Origin: Streptomyces lydicus
Lineage (GTDB): Bacteria > Actinomycetota > Actinomycetes > Streptomycetales > Streptomycetaceae
Length of the DNA: 64,000 nt
Assembly: GCF_000717345.1 (NCBI RefSeq)
Contig: NZ_JNZA01000031.1
Coordinates: 102,528 to 166,527, forward strand
Direction: 5' to 3'
The translations under genes and the position numbers were made by a program. Positions 37,280 to 45,556 of the stretch are shown here, piece by piece (the stretch's first letter is position 1; every line of letters begins with the position of its first letter). The notes below the pieces were generated by a model that was not told the DNA's origin, did no database searches, and saw only the letters and a program-made list of their open reading frames with translations.

Positions 37280-40168
37280 ATGCGCTTTCGCGGGAAGTCG
37301 GTCCGCCGGAAGATCGTGGCGCTGCTGCTCGTTCCGCTGGTGTCCCTGACGTCCATGTGGGCGTTCATGACCTATATCACCGGGCGTGAGGCCAACCAGC
37401 TGCTGGACGTCGGCAACGTCGTACGGAGCCTGGGCTATCCGGTCGAGGACGTCATCCAGGCACTCCAGCGCGAGCGCCGGCAGAGCCTGCTCTACCTCGC
37501 CGACCGGCGCGGCGCCGACGCGCTCGGCGCCCTCCACGGCCGGAGCCGGGACACCGACGACGCCGTCACCCGGCTGGAGGCCGACGCCGACACCCGGGAC
37601 GTCCGCGAGGACCTGGCCGGGGACGCCGGCGACCGGCTGGCGGGCATCCTCAAGGCCCTGGGCACACTCCGCTCGCTGCGCTCCCAGGTCGAGCACAACA
37701 CCGTCACCCGCGACGAGGCCATGGAGGGCTACAACTCCCTGGTCGACCCCGCCTACGACTTCCTCGCCGCGCTCCACGCCCTGGAGAACGTGGAGATGGA
37801 CAAGCAGGGCCGCGCGCTGGTCAACGTCACCCGCGCCCGCGAGGCGGTCTCCCGCGAGGACGCCCTGATGTCCGCCGTGCTCGCCTCCGGCACCATGAGC
37901 AAGCGCGATCTGCGCGCGCTGTCCGACCGGGTCGCCGAGCGCCGCGTGCTCTACGGCATCAGCCTGCCCATGCTGCCCGCCAAGGACCGCGGTCTGTACG
38001 AGGACTACTGGCGCTCCGCCAAGGCCCGCGAACTGTCCTCCTACGAGGACCGGGTGATCGCGGCCGGCGCGGACGCCGGACCGCGGGTGATCAACGCCGA
38101 GCGCTGGACGACCGCGGCGGACAAGGTGCTCGGCGACCTCCAGCGGATGGGCAAGGACGCCGGTGACCGCTATCAGGAGCGCGTCGCGCCGGTCGCCACG
38201 CACATCCTCCTCAAGGCCGCCGTCGCCGGCGTCCTCGGCTTCGTCGCGCTGCTGGTCTCGATCATCGTCTCGTTCCGCATCGGCCGCCGCCACGTGCGGG
38301 ACCTGACCCGGCTGCGCAAGACCGCCCACGAGGTCTCCGGGGTACGGCTGCCGAGCGTCATGCGCCGGCTGGCGGCCGGGGAGACCGTCGACGTGGAGAC
38401 CGAGGCCCCCCGGCTCGAATTCGGCCCGGACGAGACCGGCCAGGTCGGCCAGGCCCTCAACACCCTTCAGCGCGCCGCGATCGAGGCCGCCGTCAAGCAG
38501 GCCGACATGCGCCGCGGCGTCTCCGAGGTGTTCGTCAACCTCGCCCGCCGCAGCCAGGTCCTGCTGCACCGCCAGCTCACCCTCCTCGACGCCATGGAGC
38601 GGCGCACCGAGGACACCGACGAACTCGCCGACCTGTTCCGGCTCGACCACCTCACCACCCGTATGCGGCGGCACGCCGAGGGCCTGGTCATCCTCTCCGG
38701 CGCCGCGCCCTCGCGGCAGTGGCGCCGTCCCGTCCAGCTCATGGACGTGGTGCGCGCGGCGGTCGCCGAGGTCGAGGACTACGAGCGGATCGAGGTGCGC
38801 CGGCTGCCGCGGCTCGCGGTGGACGGCCCGGCCGTCTCGGACCTCACGCACCTGATCGCCGAACTCCTGGAGAACGCCACCGTCTTCTCGCCGCCGCACA
38901 CCGCCGTACAGGTCCTCGGCGAGCGGGTCGCCAACGGCTACACCCTGGAGATCCACGACCGCGGGCTGGGCATGGCCCCCGACCTGCTGCTGGAGGCCAA
39001 CCTCCGGCTCGCCGAGACCCCCGAGTTCGAACTGTCCGACACCGACCGGCTCGGCCTGTTCGTGGTGAGCCGGCTCGCCCAGCGGCAGAAGGTACGGGTC
39101 TCGCTGCAGCCCTCGCCGTACGGGGGCACCACCGCCGTGGTCTTCGTCCCGGGGGAGATCCTCACCGAGACCACGGCCGGCGGCCGGGACGACGGACCGG
39201 CCGACCCGCTGGCCGGCGGCCCGCCCGGTGACGAACTGGAGCACGCCGCGGGCAAGTTGGCCGCGCTCGCCCAGGCGCCGGTGCCGCTCCCGGTGCGCGG
39301 GCGGCCCGGACCGGGCCGCCCCGACGGTCCGATCGAGCTGGAGGCGCCGCTGGGCCCGGACGAGCTCGGGCCGCACGAGGAGGAGGAGAACCTCTTCCGG
39401 GGCCGGGAGCGGGGCCGCGACGCCGGCCGCGACCGGGAGACCGGCCGGGAGCGGGGCCGCGACGCCGGCCGGGAACGCGAACGGGGCCGCCGCGGGTCCG
39501 CCGGGCAGGCGTCCGCACCGCGCAGTATCGCGCCGGTGCCGTCGGTGTCCGACGGCGAACAGCACCAGCAGACCCGGGACCAGGCGCCCGGTGGCGGGCT
39601 GGCCCCGCTGCCCCGCCGCCGCCGGCCGCCGGTGCTGGTCTCCGACCACGGCCGGACGGTCGACGCCGGTGACGGTGCGGGGCAGGACCGCAAGCCGGCC
39701 GCCGAACGCCCCGCCGCCACCCCCGACGAGAACTCCGGCGACGCGACGACGCCCCGGGAGACACCCCCGGCGACCACGCCCACGGGGCTGCCCCGCCGGG
39801 TCCGGCAGGCCAGCCTCGCACCGCAGCTCAAGGCCGACGCCACCGCGCCGTCCGGGTCCGGGCGGCCGGCCGCGCCGTCCGTGGAGGACGACCGGGACGC
39901 CGAGGCGGTCCGGGCCCGGATGGCCTCGCTCCAGCGGGGCTGGCAGCGCGGCCGCCGCGAGAACGGCGAGGACCCGCAGGACAGCCCGGCGGACCCGCCG
40001 TCCGCCGCACGGACAGCCGACGCAACGACGGCCGACACGACGAAGGCCGACGCCACGCCGGCCGTCGACACCACAGACCCGGATGCCCCGGGCCCAGCCG
40101 CGCACGGCGGCGACGGCACGGGCACCGCAGCACCACCAGGAACCACATCAGGAGGGGACGGTCCATGA
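37280..40168 (+). CDS. cvnA: Conservon sensor-like histidine kinase CvnA
   Basis: A 962-residue membrane protein of the conservon family. It has an N-terminal membrane span (KIVALLLVPLVSLTSMWAFM), an extracytoplasmic nitrate/sulfonate-sensing (NIT-like) helical domain, a second span (AAVAGVLGFVALLVSIIVS), a HAMP-like linker and an HATPase domain (LIAELLENATVFSPPH, HDRGLGM, LFVVSRLA). The C-terminal 250 residues are a disordered Pro/Arg/Glu/Asp-rich tail with RGRDAGRDRE-type repeats. In S. coelicolor CvnA recruits CvnB, C and D into a membrane complex resembling eukaryotic GPCR-G-protein assemblies. It overlaps cvnB by 4 nt. Confidence 0.9.
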   Translation: MRFRGKSVRRKIVALLLVPLVSLTSMWAFMTYITGREANQLLDVGNVVRSLGYPVEDVIQALQRERRQSLLYLADRRGADALGALHGRSRDTDDAVTRLEADADTRDVREDLAGDAGDRLAGILKALGTLRSLRSQVEHNTVTRDEAMEGYNSLVDPAYDFLAALHALENVEMDKQGRALVNVTRAREAVSREDALMSAVLASGTMSKRDLRALSDRVAERRVLYGISLPMLPAKDRGLYEDYWRSAKARELSSYEDRVIAAGADAGPRVINAERWTTAADKVLGDLQRMGKDAGDRYQERVAPVATHILLKAAVAGVLGFVALLVSIIVSFRIGRRHVRDLTRLRKTAHEVSGVRLPSVMRRLAAGETVDVETEAPRLEFGPDETGQVGQALNTLQRAAIEAAVKQADMRRGVSEVFVNLARRSQVLLHRQLTLLDAMERRTEDTDELADLFRLDHLTTRMRRHAEGLVILSGAAPSRQWRRPVQLMDVVRAAVAEVEDYERIEVRRLPRLAVDGPAVSDLTHLIAELLENATVFSPPHTAVQVLGERVANGYTLEIHDRGLGMAPDLLLEANLRLAETPEFELSDTDRLGLFVVSRLAQRQKVRVSLQPSPYGGTTAVVFVPGEILTETTAGGRDDGPADPLAGGPPGDELEHAAGKLAALAQAPVPLPVRGRPGPGRPDGPIELEAPLGPDELGPHEEEENLFRGRERGRDAGRDRETGRERGRDAGRERERGRRGSAGQASAPRSIAPVPSVSDGEQHQQTRDQAPGGGLAPLPRRRRPPVLVSDHGRTVDAGDGAGQDRKPAAERPAATPDENSGDATTPRETPPATTPTGLPRRVRQASLAPQLKADATAPSGSGRPAAPSVEDDRDAEAVRARMASLQRGWQRGRRENGEDPQDSPADPPSAARTADATTADTTKADATPAVDTTDPDAPGPAAHGGDGTGTAAPPGTTSGGDGP

Positions 40169-40605
40169 CCGCACCGCAGGCAGCAGCTTCCACCGCATCG
40201 GGCTCGGCGCAGGGAGCCGGTGACCTGAACTGGCTCCTGGACGAGCTGGTGGACCGGATCGGCTCGATCCGGAAGGCCCTCGTCCTCTCCAGCGACGGGC
40301 TGGCCACCGGCGCGTCCAGGGACCTGACCCGGGAGGACGGCGAGCATCTGGCCGCGGTCGCCTCCGGGTTCCACAGCCTGGCCAAGGGCGTCGGCCGGCA
40401 CTTCGACGCCGGGCAGGTCCGGCAGACGATGGTGGAGCTGGACGACGCGTTCCTGTTCGTCAGCGCGGCCGGCGACGGCAGCTGCCTGGCCGTGCTCGCC
40501 GACGCGGACTCCGATGTCGGGCTGATCGCGTACGAGATGACGCTGCTGGTCAAGCGAGTGGGCGCGCACCTGGGCACCGCGCCCCGGTCCGGCCTTTCCA
40601 CCTGA
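40165..40605 (+). CDS. cvnB: Conservon roadblock/LC7 protein CvnB
   Basis: A 146-residue roadblock/LC7-fold protein, with LNWLLDELVDRIGSIRKALVLSSDGLATGAS at the N-terminus and FVSAAGDGSCLAVLADADSDVGLIAYEMTLLV following, as in MglB-type GTPase-activating partners. It acts on the CvnD GTPase. The ATG overlaps the cvnA stop (ATGA), and cvnC follows 18 nt later. Confidence 0.92.
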   Translation: MTAPQAAASTASGSAQGAGDLNWLLDELVDRIGSIRKALVLSSDGLATGASRDLTREDGEHLAAVASGFHSLAKGVGRHFDAGQVRQTMVELDDAFLFVSAAGDGSCLAVLADADSDVGLIAYEMTLLVKRVGAHLGTAPRSGLST

Positions 40606-40623
40606 GCAGACTACGGTGACGCC

Positions 40624-41028
40624 ATGACCGAGCAGGACGGCCGGAGCCGGGAGGCGGCTCGCTGGTTCGACGACGAGGCGGGCCCCGTCGTCCGGCCGTA
40701 CGCCATGACGCGCGGGCGCACCCGTACCGCCGCCGAGGGGCGTCTCGACCTGATCGCGCAGGTGATCGCCGAGAGCCGGGCGGAGCGGGCGGCCGACGAC
40801 CGGACGCTGTCGCCGGAGCACGTCGAGATCGTCGAGCGGTGCCGGGAGGCGCCGCTGTCGGTCGCCGAGCTGGCGGCCGAACTCGATCTGCCGGTCGGCG
40901 TCGTACGGGTGCTGATCGGCGATCTGCTGGACGCGGACCTGGTCCGGGTCAGCCGGCCGGTACCGCCGGCCGAGCTGCCCGACGAGCAGGTGCTGCGCGA
41001 GGTGATCGACGGCCTGCGCGCGCTGTGA
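40624..41028 (+). CDS. cvnC: Conservon DUF742 protein CvnC
   Basis: A 134-residue DUF742 protein (RPYAMTRGRTRTAAEGRLDLIAQV, then PLSVAELAAELDLPVGVVRVLIGDLLDADLV, which is a winged-helix-like segment, and the typical C-terminus LREVIDGLRAL). It is the third conservon component. In the standard arrangement cvnD follows at once; here two minus-strand genes follow and cvnD is found 3.8 kb downstream. Confidence 0.92.
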   Translation: MTEQDGRSREAARWFDDEAGPVVRPYAMTRGRTRTAAEGRLDLIAQVIAESRAERAADDRTLSPEHVEIVERCREAPLSVAELAAELDLPVGVVRVLIGDLLDADLVRVSRPVPPAELPDEQVLREVIDGLRAL

Positions 41029-41050
41029 CCCGCCAGTGCGGCCTCGGGGC

Positions 41051-42055
41051 TCAGGTATCGCCGTCGCCGGGCTCCTTCCTGCGCGGCGGCGGCCACGGCC
41101 CGGCCGAGGTGTCCGACTCCAGCCGGGAGACGGCGTGGCTCAGCTCGGTGACCACCCGCTGGATCTCCCGGTGGGTGGTGCGCCGCTCGGTGACCAGCGC
41201 GGCCAGCAGCAGCGCGGTCAGCGCGGTGATCCCGTTGAACGCCTGCAGGGTGACCATGTTGGTGAACAGGTCGTGATGGGCGAACGGCCCCCACCGCTCG
41301 GCGGCCGCCACGATCGCGATCGTCGAGACCAGGAGGGCACACGGCGCCGCCCCGGCCCGCTCGAAGCGGAAGGCGGCCCAGATCAGGCACGGTGAGACGA
41401 GGAAGAGCAGATTCATCGGGCTGCTCACGGCGAGCTCGGTGACGGCGAAGGTACAGCCGCCCAGCAGCGCCGCCTCCGCCCACCGGTAGGGGCGGATGCG
41501 CTCCCGGGGCGGCCACCGGGCCGCGCTCAGGACCAGCAGCACCGGCGTGATGACCAGTACCCCCATCGCGTCGCCGGTCCACCACACCGCCCAGGTGGGC
41601 CAGAAGTCCGCCGCCCTCAGTGCCCCGGAGAGCACCAGGACGCCGCTGCCGACCGTCGCGCTCATCAGCATCCCGGTCAGTGCGCCCAGGCACACCAGCG
41701 CCACGGCGTCGTGCAGCCGGTCCATCCGCACCCGGAACCCGGTCCGGCGCAGCAGCTGGTAGGAGAGCACCGGAGCCGCGGTGTTGCCGGCGACGATGAC
41801 GAGGACCACGAGCGGCGACGGCCCCAGCGAGACGTTGACCAGAAAGGCACCGAGCGCGATGCCCGGCCACACCCGCGTGCCGAACAGCAGCAGCGCCGTC
41901 AGGGCGATACCGGTCGGCGGCCACAGCGGGGTGACCTGCCCGCGGACCAGTTCCTGGAGGAGGCCGAGCCGGGCGGCGCCGTAGTAGGCGCCGGCGACCA
42001 CGAGGATCTGGACGACCGTGGTGCCGTGCCGTACCGGCCACGCGCGTTGCTCCAC
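41051..42055 (-). CDS. MASE1-domain membrane protein without output domain
   Basis: A 334-residue protein with about eight membrane spans typical of the MASE1 sensor domain (LVVAGAYYGAARLGLL, LWPPTGIALTALLLFG, VWWTGDAMGVLVITPVLLVL, FLVSPCLIWAAFRF). It ends in a short helical stretch (REIQRVVTELSHAVSRLESD) rather than a kinase, GGDEF or phosphatase domain. The preceding gene in the same operon, 28 nt upstream, encodes a SpoIIE phosphatase, so the usual MASE1-phosphatase fusion appears split over two genes. GTG 42055 has GGAGG five bases upstream. Confidence 0.82.
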   Translation of the reverse strand: MEQRAWPVRHGTTVVQILVVAGAYYGAARLGLLQELVRGQVTPLWPPTGIALTALLLFGTRVWPGIALGAFLVNVSLGPSPLVVLVIVAGNTAAPVLSYQLLRRTGFRVRMDRLHDAVALVCLGALTGMLMSATVGSGVLVLSGALRAADFWPTWAVWWTGDAMGVLVITPVLLVLSAARWPPRERIRPYRWAEAALLGGCTFAVTELAVSSPMNLLFLVSPCLIWAAFRFERAGAAPCALLVSTIAIVAAAERWGPFAHHDLFTNMVTLQAFNGITALTALLLAALVTERRTTHREIQRVVTELSHAVSRLESDTSAGPWPPPRRKEPGDGDT

Positions 42056-42083
42056 CGCATCCTCCGCCCGTCGCGTCCCGCGG

Positions 42084-42908
42084 CTACCGGTAGGGACCGC
42101 CGTCGTGCCGGAGCACCAGAACGGCCGCGTCGTCGGTGTGCCCGGTCAGATCGGCCACCGCGATCACCTCGGCGGCCAGCTCGTCGGCGTCCGCCTCGTA
42201 GGCCGCGCCGACCAGGCGGGTCACCTGCGCCAGCCCCTCCGCGATCGGGTACGTCGGCCCCTCCACCACCCCGTCGGTGATCAGGACGAACGCGCCCCGA
42301 CGGGTCAGCCGGCGGTGGGTGACCGGGTACCGCTGGTCGGGGAACACGCCCAGCGGCAGGCCACCGGGGTCCAGTTGCACCTCCGCGCCGTCGGCGGTGG
42401 CCCAGACGGCCGGCACATGGCCGGCGCGGGCGCCGGCCAGCTCGCCGCTGACCGGGTCGAAGCGCAGGAAGGTGCAGGTCGCCAGGAGGTCGGAACTCAT
42501 CGACAGCAGCAGGTTGTTGGCCCGCCCCAGGATGTCGCCGGGGTCGGTGGTGACGCCCGCGACGGCGCGCAGGCCGGTGCGGACCTGGCCCATGAAGGCG
42601 GCGGCCTCCACGTCGTGCCCCTGGACGTCACCGATGGCGAAGCCGAGGGAGCCGTCCGGCAGCGCGAACGCGTCGTACCAGTCGCCACCGATGTCCAGGC
42701 CGGTCTGCGCGGGTACGTAGCGGGCCGCGGTCTGCAGCCCGGGGAGGGCGGGCAGGTCCGGCGGCAGCATGTGCCGCTGAAGCTCCACGGCCAGCGCCAC
42801 CCGCGCCTGCTGGAGCTGGATCCGTTCCATGACCTCGCCGGTGAGCTGGCCGAGGAGGCGCAGAAGCTCCTCGGAGGGCGGGCCGGCGGTGGTGCGGCGT
42901 CGGTTCAT
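42084..42908 (-). CDS. SpoIIE/PP2C-family phosphatase
   Basis: A 274-residue stand-alone SpoIIE phosphatase. After a short coiled coil (LGQLTGEVMERIQLQQARVALAVELQ) come the PP2C motifs GGDWYDAFALPDGSLGFAIGDVQGHD, ARAGHVPAVW, FVLITDGVVE and TDDAAVLVL with the metal-binding Asp residues present. It probably dephosphorylates an anti-sigma-factor antagonist. It is first in a two-gene operon with the MASE1 protein and divergent from the hydrolase gene. Confidence 0.88.
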   Translation of the reverse strand: MNRRRTTAGPPSEELLRLLGQLTGEVMERIQLQQARVALAVELQRHMLPPDLPALPGLQTAARYVPAQTGLDIGGDWYDAFALPDGSLGFAIGDVQGHDVEAAAFMGQVRTGLRAVAGVTTDPGDILGRANNLLLSMSSDLLATCTFLRFDPVSGELAGARAGHVPAVWATADGAEVQLDPGGLPLGVFPDQRYPVTHRRLTRRGAFVLITDGVVEGPTYPIAEGLAQVTRLVGAAYEADADELAAEVIAVADLTGHTDDAAVLVLRHDGGPYR

Positions 42909-43000
42909 TCGGCATCCCGCTCCGCATGGCCGATTCCGGTAGGGCGACTCGCTGCTGACCTCTCACATTACGCCGGTTGCGCGGCACCCGGCCCGGTCTG

Positions 43001-43029
43001 TTGAGCATTGCTCAATATGGGTCTAGGCT
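43001..43029 (+). promoter_or_regulatory. Promoter with TetR-type operator for the hydrolase gene
   Basis: TTGAGCA-T-TGCTCAA (43001-43015) is a perfect 15-bp palindrome of TetR type. Its first six bases, TTGAGC, also serve as -35, and TAGGCT (43024-43029) follows after 17 nt as -10. The TetR gene at 44014, downstream of the hydrolase, is the obvious candidate regulator. Confidence 0.65.
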
Positions 43030-43067
43030 CCGGACAGCACCTGATCGACGTGAGGAGAGACGCCGCC

Positions 43068-43940
43068 ATGCCTCTGGACGCGAACCCGGCGACCCCCATC
43101 GACCACCTGGAGATCCAGGTCGGCCCGCACACCTACGACGCCCTGGCCTGCGGCCCCGCCGACGGGGAGGTCGTCCTGCTGCTGCACGGCTGGCCCGAGT
43201 TCGCCGACTCCTGGAGCGCGGTGCTGCCCGCCCTCGGCGCGGCCGGCTACCGCGCCGTCGCTGTCGACCAGCGCGGCTACTCCCCGCGCGCCCGCCCGCC
43301 CCGGATCGCCGACTACGCCGTCCCCGAACTCGTCGCCGACGCCCTCGCCTTCGCCGACTCCCAGGGCGCCGGCCGCTTCCACCTCGTCTCGCACGACTGG
43401 GGCGGCATGGTCGCCTGGGCGCTGGCCGGCGCGCACCCCGAGCGGCTGAAGTCCCTGACCGTGCTGGCCACCCCGCACCCGGACGCGCTCAACCGCGCCG
43501 CCGCCGAGGACAGCGACCAGCACCACCGTCTCGACTACGTGCGCTTCTTCCGCCGCGACGACGGCGCCGCGGAGGCCGCCCTGCTCGCCGACGGCGCCGC
43601 CCGGCTGCGCGCCGCGTACGGCGGCAAGGTCCCCGAGGCGCTCGTCGAGGGCAATGTCCGCAGGCTCTCGGAGCCGGGCGCGCTGACCGCCACTCTGAAC
43701 TGGTACCGCGCCCCGGAGTCCGTCATCTCGGTCCCGGCCGGCCGGATCACCGTGCCCACCCTGTTCCTGTGGGGCAGCGAGGACGTGGCCCTGGGCCGCG
43801 TCGCGGCCGAGTCGACGGGGGAGTGGGTGGACGGCCCGTACCGCTTCGAGGCCCTCGACGGCGCCAGCCACTGGCTCCCCGAAGAGGTTCCCGCCGAGGT
43901 CACCCCCAAGATCCTCGACCACCTCGGCCGGCACGCCTGA
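43068..43940 (+). CDS. Alpha/beta hydrolase, epoxide hydrolase-like
   Basis: A 290-residue alpha/beta hydrolase. The oxyanion-hole motif HGWPEF is of the epoxide hydrolase/haloalkane dehalogenase type, the nucleophile Asp is in LVSHDWGGMVAWALA, the acid residue is probably in WGSEDVALG and the catalytic His in GASHWLPEEVP. Soluble epoxide hydrolase-like activity is the best guess, with dehalogenase as alternative. ATG 43068 has GAGGAGA nine bases upstream. Its promoter carries a TetR operator. Confidence 0.87.
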   Translation: MPLDANPATPIDHLEIQVGPHTYDALACGPADGEVVLLLHGWPEFADSWSAVLPALGAAGYRAVAVDQRGYSPRARPPRIADYAVPELVADALAFADSQGAGRFHLVSHDWGGMVAWALAGAHPERLKSLTVLATPHPDALNRAAAEDSDQHHRLDYVRFFRRDDGAAEAALLADGAARLRAAYGGKVPEALVEGNVRRLSEPGALTATLNWYRAPESVISVPAGRITVPTLFLWGSEDVALGRVAAESTGEWVDGPYRFEALDGASHWLPEEVPAEVTPKILDHLGRHA

Positions 43941-43945
43941 CAACC

Positions 43946-43977
43946 GGGCGCCGGGCCCCGCCGGGGTCCCGGCGCCC
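43946..43977 (+). terminator. Hairpin after the hydrolase gene
   Basis: Arms GGGCGCCGGGCCCC (43946-43959) and GGGGTCCCGGCGCCC (43963-43977) pair with one bulged T, right after the hydrolase stop. It separates the hydrolase transcript from the TetR gene, which has its own promoter. Confidence 0.75.
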
Positions 43978-44001
43978 GCCGCTCGGCGGCGCCCCAGGTT
44001 C

Positions 44002-44007
44002 TAGACT
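44002..44007 (+). promoter_or_regulatory. -10 element TAGACT of leaderless tetR gene
   Basis: TAGACT ends six bases before the ATG at 44014, without a Shine-Dalgarno, again the leaderless spacing seen at 792, 10301 and 26643. Confidence 0.5.
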
Positions 44008-44013
44008 GCGGGC

Positions 44014-44640
44014 ATGCCCGGCAAGCGAGCCACCCGCCTCACCCCCGACCAGCGCCGGGAGCAGCTGATCGGCATCGGGCTGGAGATGCTCGCCGACCGC
44101 TCGCTGGACGAGCTGTCCACCGACGAGGTCGCCCGGCGCGCCGGGATCTCCCGGGGGCTGCTCTTCCACTACTTCGATTCCAAGCGCGACTTCTACCGCG
44201 CCGTGGTCCGCGCCGCGTGCGACCGCTTCACCGCCGCCACGGAACCGGACGGCGCGCTGGAACCGGTCGCCTGGATGCGGGCGTTCATCGCCGGTTTCGT
44301 GGCGTACGTCCTGGAACACCGTCAGGTCTACCTCGCCCTGGTGCGGGGGGCCGCCGGCAGCCACCCCGCGGTCACGGACATCGTCGGCGAGACCCGTGAG
44401 ACGCTCGCCCGCCGGCTCCGGGACGGACAGCGCCGGCTCGGCGTGCCGGACGCCCCGCGGCAGGAACTGGCCCTGCGCGCCTGGATGGCGTTCGCCGAAG
44501 AGGCCGTCATCACCTGGCCGGTGGACGACTCCGGGGACGGCGCGGCCGGCGCCCGCGACGAGCTCTGCGCCTTCATCGAGGCCAGTTTCGTCGGCCTGCT
44601 GGGGCTGCTCGACCGTCCCGGGTCCCTCGCGGCCCGCTGA
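44014..44640 (+). CDS. TetR/AcrR-family regulator
   Basis: A 208-residue regulator with the N-terminal helix-turn-helix LIGIGLEMLADRSLDELSTDEVARRAGISRGLLFHYFDSKRDFYRAVV and a helical ligand-binding part. It lies directly downstream of the alpha/beta hydrolase gene, whose promoter overlaps a 15-bp TetR-type palindrome, so it probably represses the hydrolase. A terminator and a leaderless promoter make it an independent unit. Confidence 0.9.
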   Translation: MPGKRATRLTPDQRREQLIGIGLEMLADRSLDELSTDEVARRAGISRGLLFHYFDSKRDFYRAVVRAACDRFTAATEPDGALEPVAWMRAFIAGFVAYVLEHRQVYLALVRGAAGSHPAVTDIVGETRETLARRLRDGQRRLGVPDAPRQELALRAWMAFAEEAVITWPVDDSGDGAAGARDELCAFIEASFVGLLGLLDRPGSLAAR

Positions 44641-44865
44641 GCGGCCGCCGGGGCCGGCAGAGGCCGGCCGGGAGCGGCCGGCCGGGCGTCGGGCCGGGTC
44701 AGCGGGGACGCCGCCCCGCCCGTGGCTCAAGCGTGATGCATCTCAAGTGGGCGCCGTGCTGAGCACGTTGTACGGTGCCTGTGCGCCTGCCCGCCTCGTC
44801 CGCCGACGCTCGGCGGACAAGCGTGCGCTGCGCCCGCACACCCGGCAATTCAGGAGAAGAGAACC

Positions 44866-45477
44866 ATGGCCTTCGGGCGTTCCGATCGTCGCCGCCGGAC
44901 CGCCGCCGTCGAGCCGGTGACGCTGAAGATCCTGGTGGCGGGCGGCTTCGGAGTGGGCAAGACCACCCTGGTCGGCGCGGTCAGCGAGATCAAACCGCTG
45001 CGCACCGAGGAGCGGTTGACCGAGGCGGGCCGGCCGGTGGACGACCTCGACGGGGTGGAGGCCAAGACCACCACGACCGTCGCGATGGACTTCGGCCGGA
45101 TCACCCTCCACGACGAGCTGGTCCTCTACCTCTTCGGCACCCCCGGCCAGGACCGCTTCTGGTTCCTGTGGGACGAACTGGCGCGCGGCGCGCTCGGCGC
45201 GGTGGTGCTCGCGGACACCCGCCGGCTCGCCGAAAGCTTCGCCGCCATCGACTACTTCGAGCGGCGCGGGCTGCCGTTCACGGTCGCGGTCAACTGCTTC
45301 GACGGCGCCGACCGCTACCCGCCGGAGGCCGTACGGGACGCCCTGGACCTGGATCCGCAGGTTCCGGTGATGCTCTGTGACGCCCGCGAGCGGGGCTCCG
45401 CCCGCGATGTGCTGGTCGCCGTCGTCGAGCACGCCATGCAGACCGGCCCGCGCCGGCGGGAGCCCGCGCTGCCCTGA
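44866..45477 (+). CDS. cvnD: Conservon GTPase CvnD
   Basis: A 203-residue Ras-like GTPase of the conservon type, with P-loop VAGGFGVGKTTLVGAVSE, switch region TTTTVAMDFGRI, G3-like LYLFGTPGQDRFWFLWDEL and G4-like VAVNCFDGAD. It should be the partner of CvnABC encoded at 37280-41028, but it is separated from them by four genes and has AGGAG and its own upstream region. About 225 nt of GC-rich sequence with no gene precede it. It converges on glpK. Confidence 0.9.
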   Translation: MAFGRSDRRRRTAAVEPVTLKILVAGGFGVGKTTLVGAVSEIKPLRTEERLTEAGRPVDDLDGVEAKTTTTVAMDFGRITLHDELVLYLFGTPGQDRFWFLWDELARGALGAVVLADTRRLAESFAAIDYFERRGLPFTVAVNCFDGADRYPPEAVRDALDLDPQVPVMLCDARERGSARDVLVAVVEHAMQTGPRRREPALP

Positions 45478-45491
45478 CCCGGTGTGCGCAG

Positions 45492-45530
45492 GTGCGGCCC
45501 GTACCCCGCCGTCCGGGATACGGGCCGCAC
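45492..45530. terminator. Bidirectional terminator between cvnD and glpK
   Basis: GTGCGGCCCGTA (45492-45503) and TACGGGCCGCAC (45519-45530) form a perfect 12-bp stem 15 nt after the cvnD stop and 27 nt after the end of glpK on the other strand. Confidence 0.85.
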
Positions 45531-45556
45531 GTCTGCGGCACTTCGGCCGTCCGCCC

